A DNA stretch of 64,000 nt from SVFI01 sp045588655. Lineage in GTDB: Bacteria > Bacillota > Clostridia > Lachnospirales > Lachnospiraceae. The stretch's first letter is position 1, and every line of letters starts with the position of its first letter. Position numbers and translations under genes: made by a program. Below the pieces are notes generated by a model. That model saw only the letters and a list, made by a program, of their open reading frames with translations, made no database searches and had not been told where the DNA came from. The DNA lies in assembly GCA_045588655.1 (NCBI GenBank), contig JAZNEP010000035.1, positions 62,001-126,000 on the forward strand, read 5' to 3'. Below are positions 43,728-51,733 of this stretch, one piece after another.

Positions 43728-44234
43728 ATGCAGAAAAAGGTATTTCAGATTTTAGTTGATAACACATCCGGTGTTCTGAGTCGTATTTCAGGATTGTTCA
43801 GCCGGAGAGGATACAATATTGAAACTATTACGGCCGGTGTGACTGCAGATAGTCGTTTCACACGTATCACGATTGTTGCTAGTGGTGATGATGCGATATT
43901 AGATCAGATTGAAAAGCAGGTTGCGAAGCTTGTGGATGTTCGCGATATTAAAGAGCTGAAACCGGAGTGCAGTGTTTACAGAGAGCTTGCACTCGTTAAG
44001 GTAAAAGCAGATGCCGAGCAGCGACAGGGTGTGATAGCACTTGCAAATGTATACAGAGCTAATATTGTAGATGTAACGACAGACAGTCTTATGGTTGAGC
44101 TTACAGGTAAGCAGGAGAAAATTGATGCATTCATCAGTCTTCTGGACGGGTATGAAATTCTTGAACTTGCAAGAACAGGTATTGCGGGACTTGGAAGAGG
44201 AACCGAAGATGTTATTTATTTAGACAAACAGTAA
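43728..44234 (+). CDS. ilvN: Acetolactate synthase regulatory (small) subunit, second copy
   Basis: A 168-aa small subunit with canonical features: LVDNTSGVLSRISGLFSRRGYNIETI at the ACT N-terminus, FTRITIVASGDD, and the C-terminal domain with RANIVDVTTDSLMVELTG and LELARTGIAGLGRG. It looks closer to typical IlvN/IlvH than the first copy. It has its own promoter and is followed 62 nt later by ilvC, separating it from ilvB. Two different small subunits could give two differently regulated holoenzymes; this is an inference. Confidence 0.9.
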   Translation: MQKKVFQILVDNTSGVLSRISGLFSRRGYNIETITAGVTADSRFTRITIVASGDDAILDQIEKQVAKLVDVRDIKELKPECSVYRELALVKVKADAEQRQGVIALANVYRANIVDVTTDSLMVELTGKQEKIDAFISLLDGYEILELARTGIAGLGRGTEDVIYLDKQ

Positions 44235-44296
44235 GGTAATGCTGCAAAGGGCAGCTATCTATAAAGAAAATCAAACATTTTAGGAGGAAAATAAAA

Positions 44297-45322
44297 ATGT
44301 CACAGGAAGCTAAAATTTATTATCAGGAAGATTGTAATCTTGCAGCATTAGAAGGAAAAACGATTGCAGTTATCGGATATGGTAGCCAGGGTCATGCACA
44401 TGCATTAAATGCAAAAGAGTCAGGTTGCAATGTTATCATTGGTCTTTATGAGGGATCAAAATCATGGGCAAAAGCAGAAGCTCAGGGATTTGAAGTTTAT
44501 ACAGCAGCAGAAGCAGCTAAAAAAGCAGACATTATCATGATTCTTATCAACGATGAATTACAGGCTGATATGTACAAAAATGATATTGAGCCAAACCTTG
44601 AAGCTGGTAATATGTTAATGTTTGCTCATGGTTTCAATATTCATTATGGATGTATCACACCACCTGCAGATGTTGACGTTACAATGATCGCTCCGAAAGG
44701 ACCTGGTCATACAGTAAGAAGCGAATACCAGGTAGGAAAAGGTGTTCCTTGTTTAGTAGCAGTTCATCAGGATGCTTCTGGAAAAGCTCTTGAAAAAGCA
44801 CTTGCTTACGCACTTGCAATCGGTGGAGCAAGAGCCGGTGTATTGGAAACAACATTCCGTACAGAGACAGAAACAGACCTTTTTGGTGAGCAGGCAGTAC
44901 TTTGTGGTGGTGTATGTGCACTTATGCAGGCTGGTTTTGAAACATTAACAGAAGCAGGATATGATCCAAGAAATGCATACTTCGAGTGTATCCATGAAAT
45001 GAAACTGATCGTAGACCTTATCTATCAGTCAGGTTTTGCAGGAATGAGATATTCTATCTCTAACACAGCTGAGTACGGTGATTACATCACAGGACCAAAG
45101 ATTATCACTGATGAAACTAAGAAAGCAATGAAGAAAGTTCTCTCTGACATTCAGGATGGTTCATTTGCAAAAGAATTCTTACTTGATATGTCAAATGCAG
45201 GACGTCAGGTTCACTTCAAAGCAATGAGAAAGCTTGCTGCTGAGCATCCGGCTGAGAAGGTTGGAGAAGAAGTTCGTCAGCTTTACAGCTGGAACGGTGA
45301 AGAGAAATTCATCGACAACTAA
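44297..45322 (+). CDS. ilvC: Ketol-acid reductoisomerase (class I)
   Basis: A 341-aa short-form KARI that isomerises and reduces acetolactate to dihydroxyisovalerate. Rossmann motif GYGSQGHAHALNAKESG (about 27-43) is followed by the cofactor-specificity loop IIGLYEGSKSW, in which a Glu stands where NADPH enzymes have a basic residue, suggesting NADH use. Active-site motifs AHGFNIHYG, APKGPGHTVRSEYQVG and the knotted C-terminal domain (ECIHEMKLIVDLIYQ, GMRYSISNTAEYGDY) are intact. TAGGAGG is 9 nt upstream; codon choice looks more optimised than in neighbours, consistent with high expression. Confidence 0.96.
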   Translation: MSQEAKIYYQEDCNLAALEGKTIAVIGYGSQGHAHALNAKESGCNVIIGLYEGSKSWAKAEAQGFEVYTAAEAAKKADIIMILINDELQADMYKNDIEPNLEAGNMLMFAHGFNIHYGCITPPADVDVTMIAPKGPGHTVRSEYQVGKGVPCLVAVHQDASGKALEKALAYALAIGGARAGVLETTFRTETETDLFGEQAVLCGGVCALMQAGFETLTEAGYDPRNAYFECIHEMKLIVDLIYQSGFAGMRYSISNTAEYGDYITGPKIITDETKKAMKKVLSDIQDGSFAKEFLLDMSNAGRQVHFKAMRKLAAEHPAEKVGEEVRQLYSWNGEEKFIDN

Positions 45323-45352
45323 TTTTGATGTACATAACAACATGAATTTATA

Positions 45353-45382
45353 CCCCTCCTGCAATTCGATTGCAGGGGGGGG
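45353..45382 (+). terminator. Terminator hairpin after ilvC
   Basis: A 13-bp stem pairs CCCCTCCTGCAAT (45353-45365) with ATTGCAGGGGGGG (45369-45381), one G-T wobble and a TCG loop. Only a short T-run follows (ATTTCTG), so efficiency may be partial. Confidence 0.75.
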
Positions 45383-45502
45383 ATTTCTGTCTAGATATGG
45401 TATTACAGACCGAAAAATGTCGTTCATACCTTACAGAATAAAAGTAAAACGATATATGGAAACTAAAAATGAAAAATTAGTTTAATAGGGGAGTGAGTGG
45501 AA

Positions 45503-46558
45503 ATGACAAAACATACAAGGAAAGGGAACAAATCAAAACACATTTTTATATGGATTATAGCCCTGCTTGTGTTTGTGTGCGCATGCAGTATCATGCGTAG
45601 CGAAAAGGTACTGGCGACTGAAAAGGGCGTATATAAAGGATTTACGTATCAGTACAGTAAAACTTATAAAGGAATCAAACTCGTCAAATATTCAGGGAAA
45701 AGTAAAAAAGTTAAGATTCCGAAAAAAATAGCAGGAAAGCCGGTTACGGCAATCGGTAAGAACTGTTTTCATGATAACGGACGTATCACACAGGTAGAAA
45801 TGCCGGATACGATAGTTGTCATAGGAAAACATGCTTTTTCAGAATGTATCAATTTGAAAAAAGTAAAGTTTTCGAAAAATTTGAAGGAAATTGGTGCGGA
45901 TGCCTTTTCGGAGTGTTTTAAATTGAAAGAGTTTAAGTTTCCGTCCAAATTAAAAAAACTGGGAGCTCGTTCGTTTTTAGGCACGAAACCTGAAAAGATT
46001 CATATTCCCGCATCGGTCGAATCTATTGGAAAAGGTGCTTTTTCAGGGTGCAAGGTTAAGAAAATTACATTTTCAAAGAACTCTAAAGTAAAGCGGTTGG
46101 ACGGGACTTTTAAGTGGTGTAAAAATCTTAAAGAAATTACACTTCCGAAAAGCATAACCGGTATCAAAGCAGGAACTTTTGCAGGAAGTGGATTGAAAAA
46201 GATACATTTTGAATCCAATGCGAAAATCACCATCTTTGAAGATAACTTATTTTCGGATTGTGCATATCTGGAAGAAATTGATGTGCCGGAAAATATTACA
46301 TATATAGGAGCTGATTTGTTTAGTTACGGAGAATTGTTTGAGATTGAGACATTTGATGAGAAAAATAAAGAAGTTTCCCATAATGTCAATAGAATTAATT
46401 TCTATGGTGGAAAGGTTAAAACGATAGAAAAAGACGCTTTTTGTCATATTGATGAAAAAACAGTATTTTTTCTTTCTAAGCAATATTTGGACGGCTATAC
46501 AGAGTTTCTGAAAAAGCAACCATGGTATAAGTCGTCAATGAGCATTCAGTGGTTATAA
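45503..46558 (+). CDS. BspA-type leucine-rich-repeat surface protein
   Basis: A 351-aa protein with a basic N-terminus and hydrophobic signal (about 13-32) that may be cut after KVLA or at the lipobox-like VCAC. The rest is made of BspA/Treponema-type LRR_5 repeats of about 23 residues: repeated patterns of ITQVEMPDTIVVIGKHAFSE, LKKVKFSKNLKEIGADAFSE, IHIPASVESIGKGAFSG. Such proteins are secreted or surface-attached and bind host or other cell surfaces in gut bacteria. No sortase or wall-binding domain is seen. A GTG at 45497 is in frame; GGGGAG 9 nt before the ATG supports 45503. Confidence 0.85.
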   Translation: MTKHTRKGNKSKHIFIWIIALLVFVCACSIMRSEKVLATEKGVYKGFTYQYSKTYKGIKLVKYSGKSKKVKIPKKIAGKPVTAIGKNCFHDNGRITQVEMPDTIVVIGKHAFSECINLKKVKFSKNLKEIGADAFSECFKLKEFKFPSKLKKLGARSFLGTKPEKIHIPASVESIGKGAFSGCKVKKITFSKNSKVKRLDGTFKWCKNLKEITLPKSITGIKAGTFAGSGLKKIHFESNAKITIFEDNLFSDCAYLEEIDVPENITYIGADLFSYGELFEIETFDEKNKEVSHNVNRINFYGGKVKTIEKDAFCHIDEKTVFFLSKQYLDGYTEFLKKQPWYKSSMSIQWL

Positions 46559-46698
46559 TATTGAGTTGGAAATATTATTTTTTTATCCAATAATCCGATA
46601 TATATAGTGAAACCAATAAAATATACATCCAGGGAGGGATTGTCGGATACGGAGATTACGGTATTTTAAAGGTTGACTCTATTGTAATTATTACATCC

Positions 46699-46824
46699 AT
46701 GAACGGAAAACCAAAACGTGACACAACGGCAGGAAGAAAGAAGAAGGAAAAAAGGAAAGAATTTGATACGTTCCTAAAAACTGCGCGTGAACAGTGGACA
46801 GAAGGTTTTGATGTGCGCGCCTAA
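46699..46824 (+). pseudogene. Short ORF in a 413-nt gap; possible gene remnant
   Basis: The gap between the repeat protein and the cysteine-synthase-like gene (46559-46971) holds a frame open from about 46593 to TAA 46822-46824. It reads YIQGGIVGYGDYGILKVDSI, then from an ATG at 46699 a 41-aa basic peptide (MNGKPKRDTTAGRKKKEKRK, later FDTFLKTAREQWTEG). There is no start codon before 46699 and no ribosome site, so it may be the 3' remnant of a longer gene. It is followed at once by a terminator. Alternatively a real short gene. Not recognised. Confidence 0.3.
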
Positions 46825-46828
46825 GAGC

Positions 46829-46889
46829 AAAAGAACTTCTTTTAAAAGAAAGCATATGCTTTCCTGAAAAAAGGGAGTTCTTTTTTTGT
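46829..46889 (+). terminator. Branched terminator-like structure
   Basis: Outer stem AAAAGAACT (46829-46837) pairs with AGTTCTTTT (46877-46885) followed by more T residues; inside are two palindromes, CTTTTAAAAG and GAAAGCATATGCTTTC. The run of seven T supports termination ahead of the cysK-like gene. Confidence 0.6.
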
Positions 46890-46918
46890 GAATTCGTGGT
46901 ATACTCATAATTGTGAGT

Positions 46919-46947
46919 TTACATCCGTACATAAAAAACATAAGATA
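46919..46947 (+). promoter_or_regulatory. Predicted sigma-A promoter of the cysteine-synthase-like gene
   Basis: TTTACA (46919-46924), 17-nt spacer, TAAGAT (46942-46947), placed 25 nt before the ATG and downstream of a terminator. Confidence 0.6.
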
Positions 46948-46971
46948 GATTAAAATATATGAGGTAGTGAT

Positions 46972-47904
46972 ATGATTTACGATAATGTATTAGCCTGTAT
47001 GGGGCAGACACCACTGATACGATTAAACCGTATGCCGGATCCTGAGGGGGCAGAGGTTCTTGTAAAGTTTGAGGGCTTAAATGTAGGAGGCTCGATTAAG
47101 ACAAGAACGGCTTATAACATGATTAAAAAGGCAGAAAAAGATGGCATTATCCATAAGGATACGATTATTGTAGAGCCAACCAGCGGAAATCAGGGAATTG
47201 GTCTTGCTTTGATTGGGGCGGTAAAAGGTTATAAAACGATTATTATTATGCCGGATTCCGTCAGTGAAGAGCGTCGAAAGCTGGTAAAGCATTATGGTGC
47301 AGAGGTGATTTTAGTGCATGATGCGGGGAATATCGGAGATTGCATTGATGAATGTATGCAGATGGCACTTAAAATGGCAGAGGATGATTCGAATGTTTAT
47401 GTTCCGCAGCAATTTGAAAATCCGGCCAATCCCCTTGTGCATAAACATCACACAGGGCTTGAAATTTTGGAACAGGTGGCAGGACCCGTAGATGGCTTTT
47501 GCTCCGGTATCGGAACCGGTGGAACGATTAGCGGAATTGGTGAGGTGCTAAAACGCCAAAATCCGGATGTAGTGATTTGGGCTGTAGAACCGGAAAATGC
47601 TGCGATTTTAGCAGGTGGAACGATTGGTACACACCTTCAGATGGGAATTGGTGATGGATTGATTCCTAAAAACTTAAATCAGGATATTTACGATGATGTA
47701 TACATTGTTTCTGATGAAGAAGCGCTTCAGACTGCGAAGGATTTGGCAAGACTGGAAGGTCTGATGTGTGGTATCAGTAGTGGAACCAATGTTGCTGCTG
47801 CACTGAAATTAGCCAAAAAACTTGGAAAAGGCAAGACAGTTGTAACTGTCCTGCCTGATACAGCAGAGAGATATTTTTCCACTCCTCTGTTTGAAAATGA
47901 ATAG
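46972..47904 (+). CDS. Cysteine synthase-like PLP enzyme with variant substrate loop
   Basis: A 310-aa beta-family PLP enzyme of the O-acetylserine sulfhydrylase/CBS group. The PLP lysine lies in NVGGSIKTR (K43); the family usually has PGGSVKDR, so the Asp after Lys is Thr44. The substrate-carboxylate loop, usually TSGNTG, is TSGNQG (70-75). The phosphate loop SGIGTGGTISG and the C-terminal LPDTAERYFSTPLF are typical. Cysteine synthase is the simplest call, but the two changes near the substrate could alter the nucleophile or acceptor. AGGTAG precedes the ATG; a dedicated promoter lies upstream. Ends 3 nt from the oppositely oriented lysR gene. Confidence 0.82.
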   Translation: MIYDNVLACMGQTPLIRLNRMPDPEGAEVLVKFEGLNVGGSIKTRTAYNMIKKAEKDGIIHKDTIIVEPTSGNQGIGLALIGAVKGYKTIIIMPDSVSEERRKLVKHYGAEVILVHDAGNIGDCIDECMQMALKMAEDDSNVYVPQQFENPANPLVHKHHTGLEILEQVAGPVDGFCSGIGTGGTISGIGEVLKRQNPDVVIWAVEPENAAILAGGTIGTHLQMGIGDGLIPKNLNQDIYDDVYIVSDEEALQTAKDLARLEGLMCGISSGTNVAAALKLAKKLGKGKTVVTVLPDTAERYFSTPLFENE

Positions 47905-47907
47905 AAA

Positions 47908-48822
47908 TTATTGAATGGATTCATTTCCTGTTTGCTCCGTAAAATAGGAAATGAATTTTTTCATTGCATCCGTCATGATTGTGTCATCTTTATAGACAAT
48001 TCCGATTTTTCGTTTCGGGATGGTACGACGGAATGAAAGCTCGGTAAGGGTATGATTTGCCAAATCATCTTTGACAAAGTCTTTGATGACACAAGCGATA
48101 CCTAAATCAATACGTGCAAGTTCAATCAGAAGATCCATGGTATTGATTTCAATTACATTGCTCATGGATATGTGGTTGGCAGATAAGTACATATCAACAT
48201 ATTTACGAGAAATATTATCTTTGTTTAGCATCATGAAAGTGGCATTGTTTAAAATGGAATTCTTTTCGACGCCTTCTCGGATACGAAGATTTTCAAGATA
48301 GCGTTCTGTGGTAACGAAGGTGTCCTGAATTTCTCGGAATGGAATATAGGTCAGATTTCCCGGTTGATTTGGAATGCCGACAATACCGATATCCGTAATC
48401 GAATTTTCAATGTCATGAATGGTTTCGAGGGATGGATGGCAAGTAATCGTTACCTTGATGTGTGGGTTATCTTTCACAAATTGCTGTAAATAAGGCAAAA
48501 GCACATATTTACAAAGTGTAATACTGACACCAATCGAAAGCTGGGATACCCCAAGTTCATTTACTCGCTTGATTTGTTCTTCTCCGTGTCTAATGGCAGA
48601 GAAAGCGGTTTTTACCTGATCAAATAAGAGTTCGCCCTCCATGGTGAGTGTAACACCGCGTGAAGAACGATGAAAGAGTTGCACATTGAGGCTCTGTTCT
48701 AATTTTGAAATAGCTTTGCTGATAGCGGGCTGACTAATGTATAGCTCTTTGGCCGCGCCGGAAATATTTTTATGCAGGGCAACTGTGTAAAATATGTGAT
48801 ATAAATTTAAATTGGTATCCAT
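47908..48822 (-). CDS. LysR-type transcriptional regulator
   Basis: A 304-aa LysR regulator. The N-terminal winged helix has YTVALHKNISGAAKELYISQPAISKAISKLE and LFHRSSRGVTLT; the effector domain (about 90-295) follows the family fold. It is divergently oriented to leuCD, 162 nt apart, and convergent with the cysK-like gene, so it probably controls leuCD; the effector is unknown. The frame extends 13 codons upstream, but AAAGGA 7 nt before the ATG at 48822 decides the start. Confidence 0.9.
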   Translation of the reverse strand: MDTNLNLYHIFYTVALHKNISGAAKELYISQPAISKAISKLEQSLNVQLFHRSSRGVTLTMEGELLFDQVKTAFSAIRHGEEQIKRVNELGVSQLSIGVSITLCKYVLLPYLQQFVKDNPHIKVTITCHPSLETIHDIENSITDIGIVGIPNQPGNLTYIPFREIQDTFVTTERYLENLRIREGVEKNSILNNATFMMLNKDNISRKYVDMYLSANHISMSNVIEINTMDLLIELARIDLGIACVIKDFVKDDLANHTLTELSFRRTIPKRKIGIVYKDDTIMTDAMKKFISYFTEQTGNESIQ

Positions 48823-48875
48823 AACGCAATCCTTTCTGGCGTAACAATAACCGAAATACATAGATGTGTTAATTT

Positions 48876-48904
48876 AGGATACCATAATCATAATTTATAG
48901 TAAA
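48876..48904 (-). promoter_or_regulatory. Predicted promoter of the lysR gene
   Basis: On the - strand TTTACT (48904-48899), 17-nt spacer, TATCCT (48881-48876). It lies back to back with the leuC promoter, and the short inverted repeat ATTTA-n3-TAAAT between them (about 48893-48905) could be part of a LysR site. Confidence 0.4.
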
Positions 48905-48920
48905 TATAAATAATATGTAT

Positions 48921-48949
48921 TTTATTTATATAAAATTGTTTGCTATACT
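48921..48949 (+). promoter_or_regulatory. Predicted promoter of leuCD
   Basis: TTTATT (48921-48926), 17-nt spacer, TATACT (48944-48949) with an upstream TTTGC. The -35 is weak, as expected for an activator-dependent promoter facing a lysR gene. Confidence 0.45.
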
Positions 48950-48984
48950 ATGAACCATAGAAGTAAGATAGGAGGTTTTAGTTG

Positions 48985-50250
48985 ATGGGAATGACAATGA
49001 CACAGAAGATTCTGGCTGCACATGCAGGTCTTGAATATGTAGAAGCAGGACAGTTGATTGAGGCAGATCTGGATCTTGTTCTTGGAAATGATATTACAAG
49101 CCCTGTGGCAATTAAAGAAATGAGTAAAATGAAAGTGGACGGAGTGTTTGATAAAGATAAGATTGCACTTGTTCCGGACCATTTCGTACCAAATAAGGAT
49201 ATTAAGTCTGCGGAGCATTGTAAATGTGTACGTGAATTTGCATACCGCAATGAGATTACAAATTATTTTGAAGTGGGTCAGATGGGAATTGAGCATGCAC
49301 TTTTGCCGGAAAAAGGATTAACCGTTGCAGGCGATGTGATTATCGGTGCAGATTCTCATACTTGTACATACGGAGCGCTCGGAGCATTTTCTACCGGTGT
49401 GGGAAGTACGGATATGGCTGCGGGTATGGCAACAGGAAAAGCATGGTTTAAAGTACCTGGAGCAATCAAATTTAACCTCACAGGTAAGCTTCCGAAATAT
49501 GTAAGTGGTAAAGATATTATTTTACATATTATTGGTATGATCGGTGTGGATGGTGCTCTTTATAAATCAATGGAATTTGTGGGAGATGGTGTAGCCAACC
49601 TTTCCATGGATGATAGATTTACGATTGCGAATATGGCAATTGAAGCAGGCGGAAAGAATGGTATTTTCCCTGTAGATGAGAAAGCAATAGCTTACATGAA
49701 AGAACATTCTACGAGAGAATATAAAGTGTATGAAGCAGATGAAGATGCAGTTTACGACGAAGAATACACGATTGATCTGAGTACGCTCAAATCAACCGTT
49801 GCGTTCCCGCATCTTCCTGAAAATACACATACGATTGACGAAATTGATAAATCAATCAAAATTGATCAAGTAGTGATTGGTTCTTGTACAAACGGTCGTT
49901 TGGATGACCTTCGCATGGCTGCAGAAGTATTAAAAGGTCGTAAAGTAGCAAAAGGAATGCGACTCATTGTGATTCCGGCTACACAGGCAATCTATTTACA
50001 AGCAATGGAAGAGGGCCTGTTGAAGATTTTCATCGAAGCAGGCGGAATTGTAAGTACACCGACTTGTGGACCATGTCTTGGTGGATACATGGGAATTCTT
50101 GCAGAAAACGAGAGATGTGTCTCTACAACAAACAGAAACTTTGTTGGACGTATGGGACATATTACAAGTGAGATTTATCTTGCATCTCCTGCAGTTGCAG
50201 CAGCAAGTGCGGTAACAGGAACTATTTCCGGACCGGAAGAATTAGAGTAA
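48985..50250 (+). CDS. leuC: 3-isopropylmalate dehydratase, large subunit
   Basis: A 421-aa [4Fe-4S] isomerase subunit converting 2-isopropylmalate to 3-isopropylmalate in leucine synthesis. It is of the shorter LeuC/HacA type: MTMTQKILAAHAG at the start, ADSHTCTYGALGAFSTGVGSTD with the first cluster cysteine, VVIGSCTNGRLDDLR and TPTCGPCLGGYMG with the other two. TTG at 48982 is in frame just before; with AGGAGG upstream either is possible, but relatives begin MGMTMTQK. leuD follows after 21 nt; leuA and leuB are not in the window. Confidence 0.94.
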   Translation: MGMTMTQKILAAHAGLEYVEAGQLIEADLDLVLGNDITSPVAIKEMSKMKVDGVFDKDKIALVPDHFVPNKDIKSAEHCKCVREFAYRNEITNYFEVGQMGIEHALLPEKGLTVAGDVIIGADSHTCTYGALGAFSTGVGSTDMAAGMATGKAWFKVPGAIKFNLTGKLPKYVSGKDIILHIIGMIGVDGALYKSMEFVGDGVANLSMDDRFTIANMAIEAGGKNGIFPVDEKAIAYMKEHSTREYKVYEADEDAVYDEEYTIDLSTLKSTVAFPHLPENTHTIDEIDKSIKIDQVVIGSCTNGRLDDLRMAAEVLKGRKVAKGMRLIVIPATQAIYLQAMEEGLLKIFIEAGGIVSTPTCGPCLGGYMGILAENERCVSTTNRNFVGRMGHITSEIYLASPAVAAASAVTGTISGPEELE

Positions 50251-50271
50251 GAACAGAAAGGGAAAGTAAGT

Positions 50272-50760
50272 ATGGAAAATGCAGTAGGAACCGTATTTAA
50301 ATATGGAGATAACGTAGATACAGACGTCATTATTCCGGCAAGATATCTGAATTCTTCAGATCCGGCGGAGCTTGCAATGCACTGTATGGAAGATATTGAT
50401 ACCGAATTTGTGAAAAATGTAAAAAAAGGTGACATCATCGTAGGTGAGAAAAACTTTGGTTGCGGCTCATCGAGAGAGCATGCACCGATTGCAATAAAAG
50501 CTGCGGGCGTAAGCTGTGTGATTGCGGAAACATTTGCGAGAATTTTTTATCGTAATGCAATTAATATCGGACTTCCGATTATTGAATGTCCGCAGGCGGT
50601 TGCTAATATCGAGAGCGGTGATGTTGTGGAAGTGAATTTCGATACAGGTATGATTTATAATAAAACCAAAGGCACTGAGTTTAAGGGGCAGGCCTTCCCG
50701 CCATTTATGCAGAAGATTATCGCTGCACAGGGACTTGTGAATTATATTAATAACAAATAA
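50272..50760 (+). CDS. leuD: 3-isopropylmalate dehydratase, small subunit
   Basis: A 162-aa aconitase swivel-domain protein that completes the dehydratase with LeuC. Motifs are YGDNVDTDVIIPARYL near the start and KNFGCGSSREHAPIAIKAAG (about 62-81). The length matches the short LeuD type that pairs with 420-aa LeuC. Followed by a clear hairpin terminator, so the leuCD unit ends here. Confidence 0.94.
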   Translation: MENAVGTVFKYGDNVDTDVIIPARYLNSSDPAELAMHCMEDIDTEFVKNVKKGDIIVGEKNFGCGSSREHAPIAIKAAGVSCVIAETFARIFYRNAINIGLPIIECPQAVANIESGDVVEVNFDTGMIYNKTKGTEFKGQAFPPFMQKIIAAQGLVNYINNK

Positions 50761-50765
50761 GATGG

Positions 50766-50804
50766 AAATACCTTTCGTCAATGTGTTTGACGAAGGGTAT
50801 TTTT
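50766..50804 (+). terminator. Rho-independent terminator after leuD
   Basis: A 16-bp stem AAATACCTTTCGTCAA (50766-50781) pairs with 50787-50802 with one wobble; 5-nt loop, then TTATTC after a stem end of TTT. Confidence 0.8.
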
Positions 50805-50880
50805 ATTCAATAGAAATGATTGATTTTCTATGCGTGTTCCCGTATAATAAAACAGAACAAATGTTTTGGGAAGGGCAAAT

Positions 50881-51258
50881 ATGAAAGCTTTTTTGTACAA
50901 ACATGCAACATGGATATTGGTCGTAGTGATTTTATCGGTTGCACTTGTTGTGCATCTTGCAAATATATGGATGCGAGATCATACAGGTGAAGTGATAGTA
51001 TATGTAAATGGGCAGGAGACAGGTACGTATTCTTTGTATGACAAGCAGGAAATCCGAATTGATACACCGGACGGATATAATGTACTTACAATAGATGGAC
51101 AAAATGCCTATGTGAGTGAGGCGGACTGCGAAAATCAAGTATGCGTCCATACAAAACCGATTGCTGACTCCGGAAGACAGATTGTTTGTCTTCCTCACAA
51201 AGTCGTAATTCAAATGAAAAATTCAGAAAAGAGTGAGATCGATGCAGTCACAAACTAA
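50881..51258 (+). CDS. NusG domain II-containing secreted/membrane protein
   Basis: A 125-aa protein with one N-terminal membrane segment (about 12-31) and an outer NusG-domain-II fold: GEVIVYVNGQETGTYSL, NVLTIDGQNAYVSEADCENQVCV and GRQIVCLPHKVVIQ. The three cysteines are in the family's conserved places. These proteins usually precede a Gx transporter gene, as here, and may take part in isoprenoid or redox transport; function is not established. TTG at 50866 is in frame but GGAAGGG before 50881 fits best. Confidence 0.82.
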   Translation: MKAFLYKHATWILVVVILSVALVVHLANIWMRDHTGEVIVYVNGQETGTYSLYDKQEIRIDTPDGYNVLTIDGQNAYVSEADCENQVCVHTKPIADSGRQIVCLPHKVVIQMKNSEKSEIDAVTN

Positions 51259-51733
51259 AAAAATTGCAGTAACGGGATTATTTGTAGCGCTTTCACTTAT
51301 TTTTTCTTATATTGAAAGTTTGATTCCGATTCCGCTTATCGTTCCGGGGGCGAAACTTGGACTTCCGAATGCCCTGATAATATTGCTGTTATATTCATAC
51401 GGAGCAAAAGAAGCGATGATTGTCAATATGGCGAGGATTCTTTTGTCAGGATTTATGTTCGGTAATATGTATAGTATTGTATATAGTCTTGCGGGTGCGG
51501 GATGTAGCTTTGGTGTAATGTTGCTTGGTAAGAAACTGAAATGTTTCTCCATGAAAGCAGTCAGTATACTGGGCGGTGTGTTTCATAATATCGGCCAATT
51601 GATGATCGCAGCACTTCTTGTGACCAATTTGTCGGTTGTGGCGTATCTGCCGATGCTTTTGGTTGCAGGGGTAGTGACAGGAATATGCAATGGCATATTA
51701 GCAGAAATCATATATAAAAGAGGTATTTTATGA
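51242..51733 (+). CDS. Gx transporter family membrane protein (heptaprenyl diphosphate synthase component I-like)
   Basis: A 163-aa integral membrane protein with about five segments. The motif IPIPLIVPGAKLGLPNALIILLLY near residue 26 and GNMYSIVYSLAGAG are family hallmarks. The name derives from weak similarity to HepS; an S-component-like transport role is more likely. Overlaps the NusG-II gene by 17 nt and shares an ATGA junction with ruvA. Confidence 0.8.
   Translation: MQSQTKKIAVTGLFVALSLIFSYIESLIPIPLIVPGAKLGLPNALIILLLYSYGAKEAMIVNMARILLSGFMFGNMYSIVYSLAGAGCSFGVMLLGKKLKCFSMKAVSILGGVFHNIGQLMIAALLVTNLSVVAYLPMLLVAGVVTGICNGILAEIIYKRGIL

Noticed and set aside
49000..50200. Possible short-form aconitase/homoaconitase instead of LeuC
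   Set aside because: The 421-aa large and 162-aa small subunits are of the shared LeuCD/HacAB type, but leucine-pathway context (ilv genes nearby) and a lack of lysine genes favour LeuCD.
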